Assembly: GCA_035559775.1 (NCBI GenBank)
Contig: DATMAU010000013.1
Location: forward strand, 7,732 to 71,731
Source of the DNA: AG1 sp035559775
Lineage (GTDB): Archaea; Thermoproteota; Thermoprotei_A; Sulfolobales; AG1
Reading direction: 5' to 3'
DNA length: 64,000 nt
In this document: piece after piece, positions 59,296 to 64,000 of the stretch
Numbering within the stretch: position 1 is the first letter of the stretch
How the letters are laid out: each line of letters starts with the position of its first letter
Notes under the pieces: generated by a model
What the model was told of the DNA's origin: nothing
The model's input: the letters and a program-made list of their open reading frames with translations, nothing else
The model's database searches: none
Program-made: the position numbers and the translations under genes

Positions 59296-60522
59296 GTGAA
59301 ACGCAATATAAGTATAACTGGCTTAATCTCCATACTACTGATCTTTCTGAGCTTTACACCGCTAGCCGTCCATGCGGATCAAGGGGATCTGAGGGTCAGG
59401 GTTATAGTTGGTTTTAAGAGCGATGCTGATTATAACGCCTATAAGGGTCTGCTCTCATCCATGGGCTCCGTGGTCTTGGAGATAGCTGAGGTTAAAGCGA
59501 TAGTACTTGAACTACCCCAGAGCATTGTCAGTAGGATTGCAAGCCTGCCTTTCGTTAGGTATGTTGATTATGATAAGCCTGTTAAGACCCTTCAGGAGGT
59601 TCAGTGGAACGTAGAGATGATCAATGCGACAAAGATCTGGAGCACCTATTCACCCCAATACGGGGATGCAGCCTACGGCTATGGGCCAACGATAAGGATT
59701 GCTGTTGTTGATACAGGTATATACTACAGGCACTCAGATCTCATGGGCTCTGTGACATGGTGTGTCGTGTCCCTAAGAAACACCAAGACATTCTATGAGG
59801 GGACTAATCTCAAGAACTGCGACGACCCCAATGGGCATGGAACCCACGTATCAGGGATCATAGCTGCCAGGCTTAACGGCTTCGGCGTAGCTGGAGTAGC
59901 GCCTAAAGCACTATTATACGCGATAAGGGTTCTCGACGCAAGCGGGTCAGGATATGTGAGCGATGTGGCTAAAGGTATAGTCGAGGCTACAAAGGGTCCT
60001 GATAACAATGCTGGGACAGAGGATGATGCGGACGTGATCTCAATGTCCCTCGGAGGACCCGACAGTCCGGTGCTTCGCGACGCTGTTGTCTATGCCTATA
60101 GCTATGGCGTAGTCTTGGTAGCAGCTGCTGGTAACGAGGGGGCTTCCCAGCCGAGCTATCCAGCAGCCTATCCCGAGGTCATAGCGGTAGGGGCTATCGA
60201 TATCAATTACCAGATCCCCAGCTGGAGCAATAGAAACCCAGATCTAGTGGCCCCAGGAGTCAACGTGCTATCAACATGGAAAGGCAATGGCTATGCATAT
60301 GCTAGTGGAACCTCAATGGCAACTCCTCATGTTTCAGCAACGGTAGCCCTGATCCAGGCATTAAGGCTTGCTTCAGGTCATAGTAAGCTAACACCAGATC
60401 AGGTTAAAGACGTGCTAGTATCGACAGCAATAGATCTAGGACCCGCGGGATATGATCCCGCATACGGCTACGGCTTGGTCGATGCCTATAAAGCTGTTAA
60501 CTATGCTCTAAACATACCATAA
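59296..60522 (+). CDS. Secreted subtilisin-like serine protease (S8)
   Basis: A 408-residue preproprotease. A signal peptide (ISITGLISILLIFLSFTPLA) precedes a propeptide inhibitor domain (RVRVIVGFKSDADYNAYKGL, to about residue 100). The catalytic triad is D139 in AVVDTGIYYRHSD, H181 in NGHGTHVSG and S340 in SGTSMATPHVS, with the oxyanion Asn in AAAGNEG. It degrades proteins outside the cell. No C-terminal anchor is present. GTG 59296 follows GGTGATT; GTG 59287 is three codons longer. It may supply peptides for the Dpp systems, which is inference. Confidence 0.93.
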   Translation: MKRNISITGLISILLIFLSFTPLAVHADQGDLRVRVIVGFKSDADYNAYKGLLSSMGSVVLEIAEVKAIVLELPQSIVSRIASLPFVRYVDYDKPVKTLQEVQWNVEMINATKIWSTYSPQYGDAAYGYGPTIRIAVVDTGIYYRHSDLMGSVTWCVVSLRNTKTFYEGTNLKNCDDPNGHGTHVSGIIAARLNGFGVAGVAPKALLYAIRVLDASGSGYVSDVAKGIVEATKGPDNNAGTEDDADVISMSLGGPDSPVLRDAVVYAYSYGVVLVAAAGNEGASQPSYPAAYPEVIAVGAIDINYQIPSWSNRNPDLVAPGVNVLSTWKGNGYAYASGTSMATPHVSATVALIQALRLASGHSKLTPDQVKDVLVSTAIDLGPAGYDPAYGYGLVDAYKAVNYALNIP

Positions 60523-60787
60523 AGCTATATCACTTTTCATGAAGATTTATAATGATCATTGTCAGCTCTTCTACCAGATCCTCGGTTTTTTATAGATACC
60601 AAGCCCATAGTCTCTGAGATATTCGCTAGGGTATCTGCCACGATATACGGCTAGGCCCTGATAGGTGTGGCGTGTTAAACTATATGGGTTATTATGGCTA
60701 GGGTTGCTAAGGCGGTGGGCATGATCCATGACAGTGAGATAAAGCCCAGGGAGAGCGAGGAGCTCTTATAGATCGGTTAAAAACACA
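60523..60787. other. Intergenic region between convergent genes
   Basis: The 265 bases between the subtilase and the CDF transporter, which converge, contain no frame I can support, no tRNA and no family A or B element. The rightmost 30 bases are A/T-rich. Confidence 0.4.
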
Positions 60788-61741
60788 TTATTTGATCACG
60801 TGGTAGCTATAGCTAGCGATTGGCTGGTCTCTTCCTCTGTATTGCTGGTTGTTTCTAATGATCTTTATTATGCTTTCTCTCGGCTTGATCACTACTACTA
60901 GGTTTACCACATCGGGTCTTTCCCTATAGATGGCTCTCCTCACTTTTCTAGAGATCCTGTGGGCTTCTCCGAGGCTTATTGTGGGTTCTGCTTCAAGCAT
61001 TATCACGCCAGAGACGAAAGATCCCATGCGCTTGAGCATAACTCTATGTACTCTTAAGCCTGAGGAGCTCTCAGCGATTCTTACAAGATCCTCGACGGTC
61101 TCTCTAGGCGGCATGGCACCGAGTATTGAGAGCACGGATTCCTTGAATATATGTAGAGAGTCCCTCACGATATACCCGGTTATGAGTAATAGAACCACAG
61201 CCTGTGGTAATAGGCTGCCGCTTGTAAGCTCTATAGCAACCCCAGCTAGTGCTGAGAGGGTTAGCATTGCATCCGATCTCGCGTGGAGCGCGTCGGATCT
61301 AAGGGAGGATGACATAGACCGCTCAGCCCACTTAGCCTCAAGCCTATACATGGAATACGATACCACAAAGCCCACGAGGAGCAGTGGTACAACATAGTGA
61401 GGTGTTTTGGATGGGCTTGTAAGCCCTGTGTAGAGCGTCTCTAACGCGTAGAAAAGGGTTACTATGGCTATGAACATAGATGCCAGGCTCTCAGCGTTAT
61501 AGAGACCCCATGGGAACCTGGAGGATCTTCTACGCGTGGTTACAATATAGATCGAGAAGGCTGTTGCAAAGCTCATCAGGGCATCAAGAACACTGTGGAT
61601 CATGTCAGCCATAACTATGCTTGAATGCCCAAGAAGGCTCATAGCTAGGAGCTCGCCAGCTGCGAATATAACAGAGACAACCCCAGCTACCAATGCGGCT
61701 TTCAGGGCGCCCTTAGAGTTTCTGAGCACCTGCTTGTGCAA
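60788..61741 (-). CDS. Cation diffusion facilitator (CDF) family metal transporter
   Basis: A 317-residue CDF protein with six membrane helices and a C-terminal cytoplasmic domain. The paired metal-site helices are VMADMIHSVLDALMS (helix 2) and SDALHARSDAMLTL (helix 5), giving the D-x-x-x-D and H/D-x-x-x-D pattern. RFPWGLYNAESLASMF lies between helices 2 and 3. It would export Zn, Mn, Fe or Co in exchange for protons. The metal is not decided by these residues. The family usually has no operon partners and none is seen. Confidence 0.9.
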   Translation of the reverse strand: MHKQVLRNSKGALKAALVAGVVSVIFAAGELLAMSLLGHSSIVMADMIHSVLDALMSFATAFSIYIVTTRRRSSRFPWGLYNAESLASMFIAIVTLFYALETLYTGLTSPSKTPHYVVPLLLVGFVVSYSMYRLEAKWAERSMSSSLRSDALHARSDAMLTLSALAGVAIELTSGSLLPQAVVLLLITGYIVRDSLHIFKESVLSILGAMPPRETVEDLVRIAESSSGLRVHRVMLKRMGSFVSGVIMLEAEPTISLGEAHRISRKVRRAIYRERPDVVNLVVVIKPRESIIKIIRNNQQYRGRDQPIASYSYHVIK

Positions 61742-61923
61742 AGAAGATCACCCCGGGATATTGTTGATAAAGAGAAGGGGAGACCCAATAATAAATAGCT
61801 AGAAAGCCTAAAAATTTTGCAAGAGGATCTTTCTTTCAAGAGTATGCCGGAATATGATGTATTACGATCCTGGGCATCTGTAAAAATATATACATAGTAT
61901 CACTATGGATCTGTTATTAATTT

Positions 61924-62604
61924 TCATAAACTCCCTTGCTTCTCCATAGATGCAAGCTTCATTGTAGCATAGCTCATGATAACATGCACAAGATCCCCTG
62001 ATACTAGGGGGCCCTCATCCACTATAGCTACAGCGTGGTTGCATAACAAGCACCTCTGGATCTTGAGACTATTGATCATGATCACCTCAAACCTATCTCT
62101 AGAAGCGTTGCTACACGAGGGGCATCTAAAAGCATCATAAGACCATGAGAAGCCGCAGAGACAGTGGAGCTCTAGCCTTAGCTGCGAGAAAAAGCCATGA
62201 GAAGTCTTCTTAGCCACAGCCGCTATAGGTGTTAAGCCACATACTGGGCATTTTCCAGAGCTCCACGGGAGGTTCTTCACCCTATCCCTAAGCCCTCTGA
62301 AAACAATCCTCCTGAGCACATAGGATGCCAGGGATCCTATCTCGCTCCCTTCTCCCTCTTTTCTAATACTCTCTAGGATCTCTATCTCTTTCATATCAAC
62401 ACCAAGTCCTGCCAGGATCTCGGACGCCTTTCTAGCTAGATCCTGCGTGTTCTTCACACACCCTATCAGAGGGTGTTTATCGCACTCCATCTCAGCCTCT
62501 ACGCTGAGAGAGTCTATGGATCTGTGGAGATGCTCATAGAGCTCTAGATACTCCTTCAGCTCGCTCTGACACTCGGTGTTAGATCCACACGGGATCCTCG
62601 CCAT
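61924..62604 (-). CDS. FdhE-like four-zinc-knuckle protein
   Basis: A 226-residue protein. The C-terminal half contains KCPVCGLTP, HCLCGFSW, RCPSCSNAS and RCLLCNHAV, the four CxxC pairs of FdhE-type accessory proteins, and VEAEMECDKHPLI-like helices in front. In bacteria FdhE binds formate dehydrogenase and helps its maturation or sulfur loading. No formate dehydrogenase or other molybdopterin enzyme is in this window, so the partner is elsewhere or the protein serves a different oxidoreductase. The small gene at 62625 lies 20 bases upstream in the same direction. Confidence 0.7.
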   Translation of the reverse strand: MARIPCGSNTECQSELKEYLELYEHLHRSIDSLSVEAEMECDKHPLIGCVKNTQDLARKASEILAGLGVDMKEIEILESIRKEGEGSEIGSLASYVLRRIVFRGLRDRVKNLPWSSGKCPVCGLTPIAAVAKKTSHGFFSQLRLELHCLCGFSWSYDAFRCPSCSNASRDRFEVIMINSLKIQRCLLCNHAVAIVDEGPLVSGDLVHVIMSYATMKLASMEKQGSL

Positions 62605-62624
62605 AGTTTCTATGACAGAGCTGC

Positions 62625-62906
62625 TCAGATCCTAGCCCCTCCAGATCCAGCCTTGTTTATAAGCTCTCTGAGGAGCTCGGCCTCTATGGATAGGACATGC
62701 TCAACAATCTCTATAAGCTTCTTATTGAGATTCTCAGTAAGCCTTATAGCCTCAACAAGATCTTCTGTCGAAACCCCCTTCCCAGCCCTCTCTATAAGCC
62801 TAAGCATCTCTTCCTCATAGCTCGTAACACTCACACCAAAAGATTTAAGATACCCTCTAGTTTTCGAAACATCGCTCGCCATAGGGATTACCCAAACAAT
62901 ATCCAC
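62625..62906 (-). CDS. Small helical protein of unknown function
   Basis: A 93-residue protein (or 85 from ATG 62882) that is almost wholly helical, with the pattern LVEAIRLTENLNKKLIEIVE then HVLSIEAELLRELI. It has no membrane segment or cysteine. It lies 20 bases upstream of the FdhE-like gene in the same direction, so it is probably cotranscribed with it and may work with it. I recognise no family. Confidence 0.5.
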   Translation of the reverse strand: MDIVWVIPMASDVSKTRGYLKSFGVSVTSYEEEMLRLIERAGKGVSTEDLVEAIRLTENLNKKLIEIVEHVLSIEAELLRELINKAGSGGARI

Positions 62907-63238
62907 TCAAGAGGTAAATATCAGGCAGCAGAGATACTAAATAAACCTGGGTCTATAACATACGAAGATCCTAGGTTTTGTTTCGGTTTCCAAATTAACT
63001 AATACTACATCTTTCTTGATAACTGTTTGCGAACGATTTGGTAAAAAAGTAGCAATGCTCCAAGCTATTTGAGGGCGATCCTGAGAATAGATATAAACCC
63101 ATGCCTTGGGAATAACGGTGATCTATATCTCCCACGAGACCTCTAGATCTCCATGGGCTAGATGGGATCTTTATAAATAAAGGAAGAGGCTCTTAATTAT
63201 GCGTTTAAATAATTCTGAGGAGCATCTATCTTGAGAGT
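62907..63238. other. 332-base divergent intergenic region
   Basis: The gap separates the small helical gene (leftward) and the coiled-coil protein (rightward). It contains TATA-like CTTTATAAATAAAGG (about 63168-63182) and GTTTAAATAAT (63203-63213). The second is about 30 bases before the ATG at 63239 and is the likelier promoter. No gene or element is visible. Confidence 0.45.
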
Positions 63239-63961
63239 ATGAGCACTAAGGATTCAGGAGGTCCGAGCATTAGTATTGATTGGAAAACCATAGAGGAGAT
63301 CATTGGGAGAGCTGTGAGGGCTGCAAGAACCGAGGAGCTTAAGGATATCGCAGAGGCTATTAAGACGATAGCAGAGCATATCAAGAAAATCTACGAAATA
63401 CTTGGGAAACACGCAGAGATCCTCGAGGGGCACTCCAGAATGCTTCAGGAGCACTCTAAGATCCTCGAGGGGCATTCCAAGATCCTCGAATCACACTCTA
63501 AGATCCTTCAAGAGCATTCCAAGATTCTTCAGGAGCACTCTAAGGCCTTGATGAGGATCGAAGCCTCTCTTGGAAGCCTTTCTGGGAGGATTGGCATAGA
63601 TCTTGAGAGAATGATCCTTAACGTTTATTCCGATACCTTAGAAGAGCTAGGGATCTCCCCAGCCAGGGTTGAGAAGATAAGCTATAAGGATATCGATGGG
63701 AAATACTATAGAAAGGGGGCAAGGCTTGAAATAGATATCTATGTGCACGACAATATCACATACTTCATAGAGGTTAAAAGCCTTTTAGAGCTAGACGATG
63801 TCGAATGGTTCTACGAGAGATGCGAGATATTCGAAAAAATACTTGGGAAAAAACCTGATAAAAAGATAATAGTAGCTATAAACGCGATGAAGGAAGCAAT
63901 AGAAAGGGCAAAAGAGCTAGGAATAGAGACAATATACGGAAGAGAGCTAGAGATAAAATGA
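63239..63961 (+). CDS. Coiled-coil protein with PD-(D/E)XK-like nuclease domain (DUF3782-like)
   Basis: A 240-residue protein. Residues about 55-108 contain seven consecutive seven-residue units of the type EHSKILE/Q (EILEGHSRMLQEHSKILEGH), forming a long coiled coil. The C-terminal domain has LEIDIYVHDNITYFIEVKSL (about 164-183), in which E/D, then E-V-K, is the PD-(D/E)XK active-site spacing. Crenarchaea carry many such coiled-coil plus nuclease-like proteins of unknown role. It starts at ATG 63239 and has its own promoter. The copy number of heptads is likely to vary between strains. Confidence 0.7.
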   Translation: MSTKDSGGPSISIDWKTIEEIIGRAVRAARTEELKDIAEAIKTIAEHIKKIYEILGKHAEILEGHSRMLQEHSKILEGHSKILESHSKILQEHSKILQEHSKALMRIEASLGSLSGRIGIDLERMILNVYSDTLEELGISPARVEKISYKDIDGKYYRKGARLEIDIYVHDNITYFIEVKSLLELDDVEWFYERCEIFEKILGKKPDKKIIVAINAMKEAIERAKELGIETIYGRELEIK

Positions 63962-64000
63962 AATGAGCAAGAGTAAAGCAAGAGTAAAATATCTTAGGTA

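Noticed and set aside
63400..63560. Regularly spaced repeats resembling a small CRISPR array
   Set aside because: The units are contiguous 21-base coding heptads without unique spacers and lie in a clear reading frame.

Overview
The window looks like a chromosomal segment of a hyperthermophilic crenarchaeon (Thermoproteota, class Thermoprotei). The evidence is a PCNA sliding clamp, an archaeal SPOUT protein, an archaeal-type inositol-phosphate synthase, RtcB, an archaeal type IV pilus ATPase/TadC-like pair, an HTH_10 regulator, many AGG/AGA/ATA codons, TATA boxes 20-30 bases before starts, GGTG-type ribosome binding sites, and frequent GTG/TTG starts. I cannot name the genus from sequence alone. 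There is no CRISPR array, rRNA or recognisable replication origin.

Layout. 1-5.7 kb: a leftward oligopeptide ABC transporter operon (binding protein, DppB, DppC, DppD, start of DppF); its binding protein reads as a circular permutation of the usual family order. 6-13.2 kb: a frameshifted CTP-dependent polyprenol/dolichol-kinase-like gene, a split HEPN-like gene, an RNA-ligase-like protein lacking the catalytic lysine, a DUF354 protein, phosphomannomutase, a Trm112-like protein and an M24 peptidase. 13.3-15 kb: a branched-chain amino-acid-type binding-protein gene broken by a small mobile element. 15-18.9 kb: rtcB, a PhoU-like DUF47 protein, and a PCNA-SPOUT operon. 19-25.4 kb: a compact histidine operon hisGDCBHAFI (no hisE, no histidinol-phosphatase), then a TenA-like gene. 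26-34 kb: small membrane proteins, an acetyltransferase, a JAMM protein, two ribbon-helix-helix proteins, inositol-1-phosphate synthase, a tRNA 3' half, a TGS GTPase and a PP-loop protein. 34.7-44 kb: a second dipeptide permease pair, gamma-glutamyltransferase, and a livJ-H-G-F-M transporter. 44-48 kb: an HTH_10 regulator, a VapB remnant, a geranylgeranyl-reductase-like flavoprotein, an SDR epimerase, and a DoxX protein behind a palindromic operator. 48.3-56.9 kb: a type IV pilus locus. 57-64 kb: an orphan LivH/LivM pair, tRNA-Leu(CAG), a subtilase, a CDF metal transporter, an FdhE-like protein and a coiled-coil PD-(D/E)XK-like protein.

Two families of short interspersed elements run through the window: family A, about 350 bp, three full copies plus one remnant; family B, about 190-345 bp, three copies. 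Each keeps a TATA box near one end and structured sequence at the other, and they look like internally deleted IS200/IS605 (TnpB-type) elements. One family A copy splits a gene and another supplies the last codons and stop of a gene.

The observations most worth a second look are the permuted binding protein (3375-5642), the probable tRNA 3' half (31951-31989), possibly from a split initiator tRNA, the two genes with no ATG/GTG/TTG start in frame (hisG, PP-loop gene), and the element families. Several genes carry one-base frame disruptions (6217-6221, 7583-7586, 13325-13355), so base-level errors must be excluded before biological readings are trusted.
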